From: JBBRMW01 sp038239365
GTDB taxonomy: Bacteria; Chloroflexota; Anaerolineae; Aggregatilineales; UBA2796
Assembly: GCA_038239365.1 (NCBI GenBank)
Contig: JBBSEU010000331.1
Coordinates: 1 to 5,718 of the forward strand
Reading direction: 5' to 3'
Length of the DNA: 5,718 nucleotides
Shown: one piece after another, positions 5,581 through 5,718 of the stretch
How positions within the stretch are numbered: the first letter of the stretch is position 1
Layout: every line of letters begins with the position of its first letter
Notes under the pieces: generated by a model
What the model saw: the letters and a program-made list of their open reading frames with translations, nothing else
Databases searched by the model: none
What the model was told of the DNA's origin: nothing
Made by a program: the position numbers and the translations under genes

Positions 5581-5609
5581 TTGACAATCGTTGAAGGTTC
5601 GACTATATT
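5581..5609 (+). promoter_or_regulatory. Near-consensus sigma70 promoter for the exported-protein gene
   Basis: A consensus TTGACA (5581-5586) is followed after exactly 17 bp by TATATT (5604-5609). The start would be near 5616, leaving a leader of about 30 nt before the ATG. The match suggests strong expression unless a repressor acts. Confidence 0.75.
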
Positions 5610-5646
5610 TGAATTTGTCCCGTTTTACGCTTTTGGAGTGAGTAAT

Positions 5647-5718
5647 ATGTTTAAACGTAAAGTGTCCTTTTTGTTGACCGTCGCAATCGTTGCGGCCCTG
5701 ATGCTCGGTGGTGTCGCC
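5647..5718 (+). CDS. N-terminus of an exported or membrane-anchored protein, 3' partial
   Basis: Only the first 24 codons are in the window. They encode a basic start (MFKRK) and then a hydrophobic run with small residues at its end (VSFLLTVAIVAALMLGGVA), the n- and h-regions of a Sec signal peptide or signal anchor. A lipoprotein is possible if a cysteine follows soon after the edge, but this cannot be seen. The ATG has GGAG 8 bases upstream and a near-consensus promoter further up, so a real, well-expressed gene is likely. The mature function is unknown. It is divergent from the 165-aa gene. Confidence 0.75.
   Translation, partial: MFKRKVSFLLTVAIVAALMLGGVA

Noticed and set aside
1..5718. 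CRISPR array, tRNA or rRNA genes
   Set aside because: No regularly spaced repeats, cloverleaf-like sequence or rRNA motifs were seen on either strand.

Overview
The window looks like part of a bacterial chromosome of moderate GC content. There is no phage, plasmid or CRISPR signature. Two things fit a Chloroflexota (Anaerolineae-like) genome: a GT39-type membrane glycosyltransferase with a C-terminal beta-sandwich tail, and a membrane-anchored WD40 propeller rich in SPDG turns. This assignment rests on protein style only and is an inference.

Layout. (1) 1-1588, + strand: the 3' part of a polytopic glycosyltransferase whose catalytic N-terminus lies outside the window. (2) 1589-1677: a short convergent spacer with a small hairpin. 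(3) 1678-2841, - strand: an AT-richer gene for a membrane-anchored WD40-like beta-propeller, with an extended -10 promoter upstream. (4) 2842-3325: a gene-free stretch. Its right part, with the end of the next gene, forms a 181-bp segment bounded by a perfect 17-bp inverted repeat (3152-3332). This is a MITE-like element or a large structured 3' UTR. (5) 3326-4225, - strand: a two-gene operon of a MarR-family regulator followed by a VOC/glyoxalase-superfamily protein. (6) 4226-4328: a compact divergent control region. A near-consensus sigma70 promoter faces right and carries two 15-bp palindromic operator copies exactly 21 bp apart. (7) 4329-4895, + strand: a peroxiredoxin-like thioredoxin-fold protein with a CxxC motif, translated from a GTG start. 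(8) 4907-4940: a perfect 13-bp-stem hairpin between convergent genes. (9) 4979-5476, - strand: a conserved-looking protein of unknown function. (10) 5477-5718: a divergent promoter region, then the first 24 codons of an exported or membrane-anchored protein that runs off the window.

The most coherent system is the central one. A MarR regulator sits with a VOC enzyme on one side and a CxxC redoxin on the other, across a shared operator region. This is most easily read as a small module that senses an electrophile, oxidant or drug and answers with a thiol-redox protein and a VOC-fold enzyme or binding protein. The inducer and the substrates cannot be read from the sequence. The other genes appear to be independent transcription units.
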